NCBI RefSeq assembly: GCF_019429485.1
Contig: NZ_JAHXZN010000006.1
Location: forward strand, 62,001-126,000
DNA from: Sphingomonas citri
GTDB lineage: Bacteria > Pseudomonadota > Alphaproteobacteria > Sphingomonadales > Sphingomonadaceae
Length of the DNA: 64,000 nucleotides
Reading direction: 5' to 3'
The notes below the pieces were generated by a model. It was not told the DNA's origin and did no database searches. It worked only from the letters and a program-made list of their open reading frames with translations. A program made the position numbers and the translations under genes. Position 1 is the stretch's first letter; the number at the start of each line of letters is the position of its first letter. This document shows positions 18,566-26,809 of this stretch, one piece after another.

Positions 18566-19963
18566 ATGACGATCAGCGAGGGGATCAGCCGCCGCACGTG
18601 GCTGGCCGGGGCGGCGGCCACGGCGATGGCAGGGGCGCTGCCCGGGGTCGCGCAGGCGGCACGGCGCCGCAAGGCCGGCGACAAGATCAACATCGCGGTG
18701 ATCGGCGCGGGCGGCATGGGCGCCGCCAACGCCTCGCGGCTGACCGGCGAGAATATCGTCGCCGCCTGCGACGTCGATTTCGACCATGTCGCCAAGTCGC
18801 TGCTCGGCCGTGACGGCAACACCAACCCCGAGCGCGTCGCGCTGCGCGCCGCCTATGACAAGGCCGAGCGCTTCAGCGACTATCGGAAGCTGTTCGACAA
18901 GCGCAAGGACATCGAGGCGGTCCTGATCGCCACCCCCGACCACCATCACGCGGTCGCGGCCAAGATGGCGATGGAGCGCGGGCTCCACGTCTATGTCCAG
19001 AAGCCGCTGACCTATACGGTCGCGGAGAGCCGCATGCTGGCCGAGCTGGCGCGCAAGAACCCCAAGCTCGTCACGCAGATGGGCAACCAGGGCCACTCGG
19101 GTGACGACGGCCGCCGCGTGGTGGAGCTGCTGCGCGGCGGCGCGATCGGCAATGTCCGCGAGGTCCATGCCTGGACCAACCGCCCGATCTGGCCGCAGGG
19201 CATCGCGCGCCCCGATCCGGTGGCCAAGCCCGCCAGCCTCGACTGGGACCTGTGGCTCGGGCCGGCCTCGGTCGACTGGGGCTACAACCCCGATTACGCC
19301 CACTTCAACTGGCGCGGCTGGACCCCGTTCGGCACCGGCGCGCTGGGCGACATGGGCGCACATCTGCTCGACTTCCCGGTGTGGGCGCTTGAGCCCGGCC
19401 TGCCCACCCGGGTCGAGACGCGCCACTCGCGCTGGGCCTCGCGCGACCAGCCGGCGCAGCCGGGCAGCTGGCCGCTGGCGGGGCTGACCTTCTTCGAGTT
19501 CGGCAACGCCAAGGGCGGTCCGATCAAGCTCACCTGGTACGACGGCGGGCTGATGCCGCCGACGCCGCACGATTTGCCCGCCGAGGTGACGATGACGCCC
19601 GACGGCGGCGTGCTCTACATCGGCGACCAGGGCATGCTGATGCACGAGACCTACGGCGAGAAGCCGGTGGTGTTCGGCGCCGGCGCGGCCGAGCGCGCCG
19701 CGGCGGTGCCGCGCTCGCTGCCGCGGATCGAGGGCGGGTTGCAGGGCCACGAGCGCAACTGGCTCGCCGCGATCCGCGGGGAGACGCAGGCGTCGTGCCC
19801 GTTCGCCTACGCGACGACGCTCAACGAGACGATGCTGCTCGGCATGGTCGCGCTGCGGGCGGGGCGGCCGATCACCTACGACGGCAACGCCGCGCGGATC
19901 ACCGACGCGGCGGACGCGAACACGCTGCTGACGCGGGACTATCGGAGCGGGTGGACGATCTGA
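18566..19963 (+). CDS. Tat-exported Gfo/Idh/MocA-family protein
   Basis: A 465-residue oxidoreductase-fold protein. Signal MTISEGISRRTWLAGAAATA has the twin-arginine motif SRRTWL and ends near VAQAA. INIAVIGAGGMGAANASRL is the dinucleotide fold; IATPDHHHAVAAKMAM and YVQKPLTYTVAESR give the family KP motif (QKP instead of EKP). The C-terminal half has the MGAHLLDFPVWAL segment seen in a large Bacteroidetes/sphingomonad group of exported Gfo/Idh/MocA proteins with sugar substrates. The ATG at 18566 follows GAAGGAGAG. Substrate unknown; the neighbouring receptor and earlier exported dehydrogenase suggest carbohydrate processing. Confidence 0.88.
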   Translation: MTISEGISRRTWLAGAAATAMAGALPGVAQAARRRKAGDKINIAVIGAGGMGAANASRLTGENIVAACDVDFDHVAKSLLGRDGNTNPERVALRAAYDKAERFSDYRKLFDKRKDIEAVLIATPDHHHAVAAKMAMERGLHVYVQKPLTYTVAESRMLAELARKNPKLVTQMGNQGHSGDDGRRVVELLRGGAIGNVREVHAWTNRPIWPQGIARPDPVAKPASLDWDLWLGPASVDWGYNPDYAHFNWRGWTPFGTGALGDMGAHLLDFPVWALEPGLPTRVETRHSRWASRDQPAQPGSWPLAGLTFFEFGNAKGGPIKLTWYDGGLMPPTPHDLPAEVTMTPDGGVLYIGDQGMLMHETYGEKPVVFGAGAAERAAAVPRSLPRIEGGLQGHERNWLAAIRGETQASCPFAYATTLNETMLLGMVALRAGRPITYDGNAARITDAADANTLLTRDYRSGWTI

Positions 19964-20153
19964 GGAAGGGGGCGCTGATCCCGTTTCAGCGTCCGCCTCG
20001 GGAGATCCACCCCTGTAAGGGGAGTGCGGGCTTTGGCTTGCCCCCCGCAAGCCAAGATGGTCTCCGAGGGAGACCATCTCGCCCGCACTGGCGCGCGTAG
20101 CGCGACGTAGGGATGTCGCCCGGTGGCGATGACCGATGGACTCACCACCCGCC

Positions 20154-20205
20154 ACACCCCTCCGTCAGGCCTGCGGCCTGCCACCTCCCCTTGCAGGGGA
20201 GGATC
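20154..20205. repeat. Half copy of GATCCTCCCC-family repeat
   Basis: ACACCCCTCCGTCAGGCCTG through GGGGAGGATC matches the right half of the 140-bp unit at 44246-44385, including the nested palindrome AGGCCTGCGGCCT. A degenerate left half may lie near 20004-20030 (GAGATCCACCCCTGTAAGGG). Located just after the next gene's stop codon. Confidence 0.65.
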
Positions 20206-20216
20206 GAAACCCCCAC

Positions 20217-20522
20217 TCACGACGCCTGCGCGGCGCCGGGGACGAGATACCACGCACCGTCCACCAGGATCACGCGCGACGCCGCGCCGTCATGCCCATC
20301 GACCGCGCGTGGCGCGCCCGCCGCGGCGACGCGACGGCGCGGCACGCGCTCGGTCAGGAGGATGTCGTACGACTTGATCAGCCGGTAGAGCGTGGTCCGC
20401 CCGATCCGCAGCCGCTGTGCCGCATGGGTCAGATTGTTGTCGGTGGCGAGCAGCGCCGCCAGGATCGCGTCGCGCTGTGCCGCGGCCATCGTGCCGCTGA
20501 TCTGCCAGTCCGGAACACTCAT
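20217..20522 (-). CDS. Fis-type helix-turn-helix protein
   Basis: Small DNA-binding regulator. The core RDAILAALLATDNNLTHAAQ followed by RLRIGRTTLYRLIKSYDI is a Fis/NtrC C-terminal-type HTH, in which AAQRLRIGRTTLYR is the turn and recognition helix. There is no receiver or AAA domain, and the rest is a short hydrophobic tail (ASRVILVDGAWYLVPGA). I prefer the ATG at 20522 (MSVPDWQISG) because ACAGGTG lies upstream; an ATG at 20597 would give 126 residues but has no ribosome site. Targets unknown. Confidence 0.78.
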   Translation of the reverse strand: MSVPDWQISGTMAAAQRDAILAALLATDNNLTHAAQRLRIGRTTLYRLIKSYDILLTERVPRRRVAAAGAPRAVDGHDGAASRVILVDGAWYLVPGAAQAS

Positions 20523-20670
20523 TCGAGCACCTGTCACCGCACCGGAACGGCCCCGTGGGGCGCGTCTATAGCCGGCCATCAGGTTAAGCCGTGCCATACG
20601 TCAGATCAACGCGCTATTAATCACCATTTCACGTGAAGTTCAGGTCTTGCAGGGGGAGGCGGGCCGCCGC

Positions 20671-20853
20671 TCAGCAGCATCGCCCGCCACCGCCGCGGTA
20701 GCGCGCCGCCTCGCGTTCGCGGAAGAACTGCGCGCGCGTCATCGCCTCGCGCCCGGGATGATGCTCGGCGAGATGGCGTCGGTAGGCGTCATAGTCGGGC
20801 TGGCCGACCATCAGCCGCGCGGTCTGCGCCAGCCGGCGCCACAGCGCGCTCAC
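20671..20853 (-). CDS. YbdD/YjiX-family small protein, CstA partner
   Basis: A 60-residue protein of the YbdD/YjiX family, which nearly always follows cstA-type genes. MVGQPDYDAYRRHLAEHHPG is the diagnostic core, and the C-terminus ends in the usual Gly/Cys-rich tail (GGGGRCC). Its start overlaps the cstA stop by 4 bp (ATGA), so it is made by coupled translation. It probably assists the pyruvate transporter; mechanism unknown. Confidence 0.9.
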   Translation of the reverse strand: MSALWRRLAQTARLMVGQPDYDAYRRHLAEHHPGREAMTRAQFFREREAARYRGGGGRCC

Positions 20854-22898
20854 GCGGTCGCTCCCGCCGGCGGGATCTCACTGACGCTCGGCCGGTCGAG
20901 TCGCCGCACCGCGAGGCAGGTGCGCACCGCGTAGAGGAGGATCGCCGCCACCACCGCGAGGAACAGCGCGCACAGCGCCGCGTCGATGCGGTCGTTGAGC
21001 ACGATCCGGTGCATCTCGGCGAGCGTCTTGGCGGGCTTGAGCACCTCGCCGCGCGCCGCGGCGTCGGCGAAGCGGCGCGCGTGCGCCAGGAAGCCGATCG
21101 CTGGATCGGGGTGGGCCAGCTTCATCACCCCCGCGGTGCCGGTGCACAACACCAGCCAAGTCGCGGGCAGCACCGTCACCGCGGCGTAGCGCGCGCGCTT
21201 CATGCGGAACAGCACCACCGTGGCGAGCAGCAGCGCCACCGCTGCGAGCATCTGGTTGGAGATGCCGAACAGCGGCCACAGGGTGTTCACGCCGCCGAGC
21301 GGATCGGTCACCCCCTGGTAGAGGAAGAAGCCCCAGGCTCCGACGCACAGCAGCGTGGCGACCAGCCCGGGGACGAAGCCGCGCGTATCCTTGAAGCGCG
21401 GCACCGCGAGCGCGAGCAGGTCCTGCAGCATGAAGCGTCCCGCGCGCGTCCCGGCGTCGACCGCGGTGAGGATGAACAGCGCCTCGAACAGGATCGCGAA
21501 ATGGTACCAGAAGGCCTTCATCGCGGGGCCGCCGATCGCGTGCGAGAAGATCTCGGCCATCGCCACCGCCAGCGTCGGCGCGCCGCCGGCGCGGCTGATG
21601 ATCGTGGTCTCGCCGACCTGTCGCGCGGTATCGATCAGCGTCGCCGGCGCTATGGGAAAGCCCATCGCGGTCACCGCCGCGGCGGCGGTGGCGGGATCGC
21701 CCGCGGTGATCGCGGCAGGGGCGTTCATCGCGAAATAGATGCCGGGATCGAGGATGCACGCCGCCACCAGCGCCATGATCGCCACCGCGCTCTCCATCAG
21801 CATCGCGCCATAGCCGATGAAGGCGGCGTCGTTCTCGCTCGCGATCAGCTTGGGCGTGGTGCCGCTCGCGATCAGCGCGTGGAAGCCCGACACCGCGCCG
21901 CAGGCGATCGTGATGAACAGGAAGGGGAACAGCGGCCCGGCCCAGACCGGCCCGCGGCCCGTGGCGGCGAAGTCGGTGAGCGCGGGCATGCGCAGCGGCG
22001 GGGCGAGCAGCACGATGCCGATCGCCAGCGCCGCGATCGCGCCGATCTTGAGGAAGGTCGAGAGATAGTCGCGCGGCGCCAGCAGCAGCCACACCGGCAG
22101 CAGCGACGCCACCGCGCCGTAGGCGATCAGCCCGACGCACAGCGCCACCGGCGTGAGCGTGAACCACGGCGCGAGCGTCGCGCTCGCCGCGACCGACTGG
22201 CCAAGCAGGATCGCGGCGACCAGCCCGACGACGCCGATCACCGAGACCTCGCCGATCGCGCCGGGCCGCAGCCAGCGCGTGTAGCCGCCCATCACCATCG
22301 CGAGCGGCACGGTGGCGACGACGGTGAACAGCCCCCACGGGCTCTCCGCCAGTGCGCGCACCACGATCAGCGCGAGCACCGCGAGGATGATCACCATGAT
22401 CATGAAGGCGCCGACCAGCGCGATCGTGCCGGGCACCGCGCCCATCTCCATGCGGATCAGCTCGCCGAGCGAGCGCCCGTCGCGCCGCATCGAGATGAAC
22501 AGCACCATGAAGTCCTGCACCGCGCCGGCCAGCACCACGCCGGCGAGGATCCACAGGGTCCCCGGCAGATAGCCCATCTGCGCGGCGAGCACCGGCCCGA
22601 CCAGCGGCCCCGCGCCCGCGATCGCCGCGAAATGGTGGCCGAACAGTACGCGCCGGTCGGTCGCGACATAGTCGAGCCCGTCGGCCCGTCGCACCGCCGG
22701 AGTCGCGCGCGCGGGGTCGACCGCGACCACGACGCGCGCGATGTAGCGGGCATAATAGCGGTAGGCGACGAGGTACACGCACAGCGCCGCGGCGACGATC
22801 CACAGCGCGTTGACCGGCTCGCCGCGCACCGACGCGACGACACCGAGGCAGGCGGCGCCGGCGAGCGCGAGCAGGATCCATGGTAGGTGCCTGGTCAT
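20850..22898 (-). CDS. cstA: Carbon starvation protein CstA, pyruvate transporter
   Basis: Large inner-membrane protein (682 residues, about 16-18 hydrophobic segments) of the CstA/BtsT family, which imports pyruvate or peptides during carbon limitation. Signature regions: YARYIARVVVAVDP, DGLDYVATDRRVLFGHHFAAI, GPLVGPVLAAQMGYLPGTLW, SGFHALIASGTTPKLI and FWYHFAILFEALFILTAVDA. The ATG at 22898 begins MTRHLPWILLALAG and has GGGAGCGAG upstream; an earlier ATG at 22925 adds nine charged residues. Forms a two-gene operon with the YbdD-like gene. No LytS/LytR-type regulator is adjacent. Confidence 0.93.
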   Translation of the reverse strand: MTRHLPWILLALAGAACLGVVASVRGEPVNALWIVAAALCVYLVAYRYYARYIARVVVAVDPARATPAVRRADGLDYVATDRRVLFGHHFAAIAGAGPLVGPVLAAQMGYLPGTLWILAGVVLAGAVQDFMVLFISMRRDGRSLGELIRMEMGAVPGTIALVGAFMIMVIILAVLALIVVRALAESPWGLFTVVATVPLAMVMGGYTRWLRPGAIGEVSVIGVVGLVAAILLGQSVAASATLAPWFTLTPVALCVGLIAYGAVASLLPVWLLLAPRDYLSTFLKIGAIAALAIGIVLLAPPLRMPALTDFAATGRGPVWAGPLFPFLFITIACGAVSGFHALIASGTTPKLIASENDAAFIGYGAMLMESAVAIMALVAACILDPGIYFAMNAPAAITAGDPATAAAAVTAMGFPIAPATLIDTARQVGETTIISRAGGAPTLAVAMAEIFSHAIGGPAMKAFWYHFAILFEALFILTAVDAGTRAGRFMLQDLLALAVPRFKDTRGFVPGLVATLLCVGAWGFFLYQGVTDPLGGVNTLWPLFGISNQMLAAVALLLATVVLFRMKRARYAAVTVLPATWLVLCTGTAGVMKLAHPDPAIGFLAHARRFADAAARGEVLKPAKTLAEMHRIVLNDRIDAALCALFLAVVAAILLYAVRTCLAVRRLDRPSVSEIPPAGATA

Positions 22899-22968
22899 CG
22901 TCGCTCGCTCCCCGCTCTCACGCACCCGCTATGCGCGCGTAGGCCCGGCGCGATCAACGGGGCACGTG

Positions 22969-23180
22969 TCAGAAGCGCGACCCCATCTCCAGCCCGACCG
23001 TGCGTCGCTCGTCGAAGAAGCCGCCGGTCGCCAGCAGCCTGCCATGTTCGCGATAGAACAGATGCTACTCGTAGAGCAGGTTGCGGCTCCACAGCGCCAG
23101 CTCGAGCGACGCTCCGGGTGAGACGTCGGTCAGCCGGCAACGCAGAGCAGAGCCGCGCGCCGGCGATCGACAGGAGGAAG
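22969..23180 (-). pseudogene. Decayed C-terminus of a TonB-dependent receptor
   Basis: Reading the minus strand from about 23145 to the stop at 22969 gives LTDVSPGASLELALWSRNLL, then YE, an in-frame TAG (about 23070), then HLFYREHGRLLATGGFF and RRTVGLEMGSRF. This is the last two or three barrel strands of a TonB receptor, ending in the terminal aromatic. Further upstream the frame is lost; another frame continues with LSIAGARL-like barrel residues, suggesting a frameshift near 23150. The rest of the gene is absent. The remaining gap up to 23388 shows only a degraded GC-rich palindrome (around 23262-23345). Confidence 0.7.
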
Positions 23181-23388
23181 GCATCGGTGGCCGGGCGAGG
23201 CGGTTCGCCATGGTGGGTTACCGGCGTCGCTCCGGCGGACACGGCCCCGGCGCAGCTCGTGCCCCGGCAGAGGCCGAGGCCCAGGTGGGGAGCGGCGGCG
23301 ACCTGACCGCGACCCTCAGCCCTACTGAGCCCCGGCCTTCGGGGCATGAGGACGTCGCCCTCAGGTCACACGGCGGCCGAACCCGCGA

Positions 23389-23820
23389 TCAGCACGCCGC
23401 GCGCAGCGGCTCGGGCACGCTCTCGGCCGCGGGCACCGGGGCGGCGCGCTCCGATCTGCGCGGGTCGGCGCCGTAGCGGTTGGCGCCGCGCGTGCCCGGC
23501 AGCAGCAGCAGCGGGGCCGCGATCGGGAGAAGCAGCCACCAGCCCGAGCGCTCGGCGTCATGCAACCGGCGCGCGTGCACGGCGACGCCCGGCGCGGCCC
23601 CGAACAGCAGCACGAAGCCCAGCGCCGCGAGTAGCACGCCTCCCCGCGCCATCTCGGGGCGCAGGTCGAGCGCGCCCAGCCACGGCGCGGCGAGATCGGG
23701 CGCGTGCCAGGCGAGCGCCAGCGCGGCGAGCAGCGTGAGGTCGAAGCCGGCGAGCTCGCGCCGCGTCGCGCGCCCGGCGAGCTCGCCGTAGAGCCGCCAC
23801 GGCCGGGTGAGATGCTCCAT
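23389..23820 (-). CDS. DUF805-family membrane protein
   Basis: A 143-residue inner-membrane protein with about four hydrophobic segments. The family marks are the N-terminal YGELAGRATRRELAGF (in place of the usual F.GRisRreyW), the central VHARRLHDAERSGWWLLLPI and the late PGTRGANRYGADPR. Members are widespread and uncharacterised. The C-terminal 25 residues are polar. The start at 23820 has GAGGCGAGC upstream. It stands between the decayed receptor and the GNAT gene with no clear partner. Confidence 0.85.
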   Translation of the reverse strand: MEHLTRPWRLYGELAGRATRRELAGFDLTLLAALALAWHAPDLAAPWLGALDLRPEMARGGVLLAALGFVLLFGAAPGVAVHARRLHDAERSGWWLLLPIAAPLLLLPGTRGANRYGADPRRSERAAPVPAAESVPEPLRAAC

Positions 23821-23984
23821 CGCTCGCCTCCCTCGACGCGCCTGCGCCTCAGGGGAAACTTAGCGTGGGGCCAGGGTAAGGCGGCGGAGTCGAGCGGGGC
23901 AGTGGCCCGTTATGGCGGGCGGCCAGAGGCGCCGGCGCCTGAGCGAGTGTATCGACTCGCTCAGGCCGCCCTACGCCCCGTTCC

Positions 23985-24566
23985 TCAGTCGCGTCGCACG
24001 CCCACGTCACGGAAGGCGCGCGGCTCGATCGGCGGGATCGCCGACTCGTTGAGCGCGCACTGCCACAGGCCGACGTCGATCCAGCGCCCCTGCTTGTAGC
24101 CGACCTCGCGGTACACGCCGGCACGTCGGAAGCCGACCGCCTCGTGCAGCGTGATCGAGGCGTCGTTGGGCAGCGCGATCACGCCGATCGCCTGGGTGAA
24201 GCCCTGCGCGCGCAGCGTGTCGACCAGCGCCTCGTACAGCAGCCGGCCGACGCCCTGGCGCTGCGTCGCGCCGGCGGCGTAGATCGAGGTCTCGACGACG
24301 TAGCGATAGGCGGGACGGTCGCGGAAGCGCGTGGCGTAAGCGTAGGCGAGCAGCCCGCGCTCGCCGCCGTCCTCGCCGCGCGACACCGCGACCATCCAGG
24401 GATAGTAGCCGTCCGAGTCGAGGATGCGGTCGCGCATCGCCGCGGCGTCGGGCGCCTCGCTCTCGAACGAGACCGTGCCCTGCAGCACATAGGGCGCGTA
24501 GATCGCGGCGATCGCGGCGGCGTCGTCGGCGGTGGCGGCGCGGATCGCGATCGGTCCGGGGGGCAT
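23985..24566 (-). CDS. GNAT N-acetyltransferase, phosphinothricin/methionine-sulfone type
   Basis: Acetyl-CoA-dependent acetyltransferase of 193 residues. The N-terminus IRAATADDAAAIAAIYAPYV and TVSFESEAPDAAAMRDRI match the PAT/MddA subgroup, followed by the RxxGxG/A acetyl-CoA site as RQGVGRLLYEALVDTL and the late HEAVGFRRAGVYREVGYK and RWIDVGLWQ. Members acetylate phosphinothricin, methionine sulfoximine or related amino acids. Its ATG overlaps the sppA stop (TGATG), so it is translationally coupled to sppA. It may detoxify an amino-acid analogue; the functional link to sppA is unclear. Confidence 0.9.
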   Translation of the reverse strand: MPPGPIAIRAATADDAAAIAAIYAPYVLQGTVSFESEAPDAAAMRDRILDSDGYYPWMVAVSRGEDGGERGLLAYAYATRFRDRPAYRYVVETSIYAAGATQRQGVGRLLYEALVDTLRAQGFTQAIGVIALPNDASITLHEAVGFRRAGVYREVGYKQGRWIDVGLWQCALNESAIPPIEPRAFRDVGVRRD

Positions 24567-26443
24567 CACAGCCCCACCTTGGCGAGCACGAGCTGGAGCA
24601 GGGTCCGGTCCGCCGCGCTGGCGCGCACCGGGCCGAGCCCGGCGCACTCGAGGCATTGCGCGCGCACGGTCGCGCCGGTCAGCATCCGCTGCGCGTCGCC
24701 GAGCGCGACCGCGAACGCCTGCTGACGCTGCCACGCCAGCTGGCCGACCGCGTCGGCGGGAGCGCCGGCGTCGTCGTCGTCCTCCTGGCTGGCGAGCTGC
24801 TGCGCGATCTGCGCGGCGAAGCCCGGTTTCTTGTCGAGATAGACCACCGGCGGCTTGTCCTGGTCGAGCTTGGCGCGGCGCGCCGCCTCCTTCACCGCGG
24901 CGTCGAGCCCGCCGAACCGGTCGACCAGCTTGAGCTGGTGCGCGATCCCGCCGACCCAGACGCGGCCCTGGCCGATCTCGTTGACTCGCTCGACCGGCAG
25001 CCGGCGCGACTGCGACACGCGCGTCAGAAACTCGCGATAGCCGTGCTCGATGCCCGACTGCACCACCGCGTCGAGCTGCGGCGTGGTGCCGGCGAGCAGG
25101 TCGGGCTGGCCCGACAGCGGCGTGGTCTTCACCCCATCGGCCGAGAGCCCGATCTTGTTCAGCGTGTTCTCGAAGGTGGGGATGATGCCGAAGATGCCGA
25201 TCGAGCCGGTGATCGTGCCGGGCTCGGCGAAGATCACGTCGCCCGGGGTCGATACCCAGTAACCACCCGAGGCGGCGAGCCCGCCCATCGACACCACCAC
25301 CGGCAGCCCGCGGCGTTTGGCCTCCAGCACCGCCAGCCGGATCTTCTCCGAGGCCAGCACCGACCCGCCCGGCGAGTCGACGCGCAGCACCAGCGCCTTG
25401 AGCTTGTTGTCGATCATGCCCTGGTAGAGCAGCTTGGCGATCGTGTCGCCGCCGGCGGTGCCGGGCTGCGCCTCGCCGTCGACGATCTCGCCCGCGACGG
25501 TGAGCACGCCGATCTGCCCTGTCTTGGGCAGCGGCGCGGCGTCGACATAGGGCTGGTACTTGATCGTGCGGAACCAGCCGGCGGGCTTGCCGTCGTCGCC
25601 GCCGGCGAGCTGCGCGACGCGGCGGCCGAAGGCGACGCGGTCGCCGAGCTTGTCGACCAGCCCGGTGGCGACATTGGCCTGGGCGACATCGCCCTGCGCC
25701 TGCTGGACGAGCTGTGCCGGCTGCGCCAGCCACGGCGCCACCTGCGCCTTGGGCCGCGCGCTCGCGATCGACTCGCGCCACTGCTGGAAGAGCGTGCCGT
25801 ACAGCTCCTGGCTGGCGGCGCGCGCCTCCGGGCTCTGGTCGGTGCGGGTATAGGGCTCCACCGCCGATTTGAACTTGCCGACGCGATAGACGTGCGCGTT
25901 GACCCCGATCTTGTCGAGCAGCCCCTTGTAGTAGAGCTGGCTGCCGCCCGGCCCGGCGAAGATCGTGCCGCCCAGCGGGTTCATCCAGATCTCGCTCGCC
26001 GCCGAGGCGAGGCGGTAGCCCGCGTCGGTGTAGGCGGTGGCATAGGCCAGCACCGGCTTGCCCGCCTTGCGCGCGCGCAGCAGCGCGTCCTGCACCTCGC
26101 CGAGCGACGCCGGGTAGCCGCCGCCGAACTTGTCGAGGTCGAGCACGATCGCCTTGACGCGGTCGTCCCGGGCCGCCGAGTCGATCGCGCGCAGCAGGTC
26201 ACGCAGCCGATATTGCTTGCCGATCTGCTGGCCGCTGAGCAGCGCGGTGGGCTGGATCTCCTCGGGCTGCTCGACGATCGGGCCGTCGAGCGCGAGCAGC
26301 AGCGCGCCGTCCTTGATCGCGCCGGGGCGCGAGCGCGCGTTGAGCGCGGCGAACAGCAGGGCGAAGAACAGCAGCATCGCCGCGAGGACCAGCGCGTCCT
26401 TGATGCCCACCAGCAGCTTCCAGGCGCCGCGCACCAGTTTCAT
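24566..26443 (-). CDS. sppA: Signal peptide peptidase SppA, 67-kDa type
   Basis: Inner-membrane serine protease degrading cleaved signal peptides in the periplasm. 625 residues with an N-terminal membrane anchor (LVLAAMLLFFALLFAAL) and tandem protease domains. The catalytic lysine is expected in YRVGKFKSAVEPY (about residue 190), the nucleophile serine in SMGGLAASGGYWV (about 387), preceded by LRVDSPGGSVLASEKIR. ITGSIGIFGIIP is also typical. Start at 26443 (MKLVRGAWKLL) with AAGGTG upstream; longer frames begin in non-coding sequence. The GNAT gene follows with a 1-nt overlap. Confidence 0.94.
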   Translation of the reverse strand: MKLVRGAWKLLVGIKDALVLAAMLLFFALLFAALNARSRPGAIKDGALLLALDGPIVEQPEEIQPTALLSGQQIGKQYRLRDLLRAIDSAARDDRVKAIVLDLDKFGGGYPASLGEVQDALLRARKAGKPVLAYATAYTDAGYRLASAASEIWMNPLGGTIFAGPGGSQLYYKGLLDKIGVNAHVYRVGKFKSAVEPYTRTDQSPEARAASQELYGTLFQQWRESIASARPKAQVAPWLAQPAQLVQQAQGDVAQANVATGLVDKLGDRVAFGRRVAQLAGGDDGKPAGWFRTIKYQPYVDAAPLPKTGQIGVLTVAGEIVDGEAQPGTAGGDTIAKLLYQGMIDNKLKALVLRVDSPGGSVLASEKIRLAVLEAKRRGLPVVVSMGGLAASGGYWVSTPGDVIFAEPGTITGSIGIFGIIPTFENTLNKIGLSADGVKTTPLSGQPDLLAGTTPQLDAVVQSGIEHGYREFLTRVSQSRRLPVERVNEIGQGRVWVGGIAHQLKLVDRFGGLDAAVKEAARRAKLDQDKPPVVYLDKKPGFAAQIAQQLASQEDDDDAGAPADAVGQLAWQRQQAFAVALGDAQRMLTGATVRAQCLECAGLGPVRASAADRTLLQLVLAKVGL

Positions 26444-26536
26444 CGTGATTATCACCTTCTCGCGGGAGAGTCGCGCGGCCCCCAGCCTAGCCCGGCGTGT
26501 ATGAAGTGAGCAATACGCTTTGGGGTGGCCAAGGTG

Positions 26537-26560
26537 CGTGACCTTCCAGCTTCGGTCACG
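26537..26560. other. Hairpin in the sppA-TonB receptor gap
   Basis: CGTGACC (26537-26543) and GGTCACG (26554-26560) form a 7-bp stem with a 10-nt loop in the 366-bp divergent region between sppA and the third receptor. It could be an operator or an RNA hairpin. A second short pair GTCAC/GTGAC occurs around 26706-26724. No ribosome-free reading frame or known regulatory motif is evident in the rest of the gap. Confidence 0.35.
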
Positions 26561-26809
26561 CGGAGGAGCGCGCCGGCACGGTCGCGGCCTCGTCCCGGCA
26601 GGCACGAGGCGCCACGACCGCGGTCGCGACGGCCCCGGCGGTGCCGCTCGAAAATTTTCGTATTCGATCGGCGCCGCCCGCCGTGCCGCTCCTAAGGAGC
26701 ACTCACGTCACGGCTTTGCAGTGACGGCGATGTCGTACCGCAGGCGGGTGAGCATGCGCTGCGGACCAGCGACGGCGCGGCACGCGGGGGTCAAAAGGGG
26801 CAGTCTTCG

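Noticed and set aside
21009..22886. A 625-codon plus-strand frame opposite cstA
   Set aside because: Composition of repeated Arg/Gln/His/Asp with no hydrophobic core; antisense to a well-conserved transporter.
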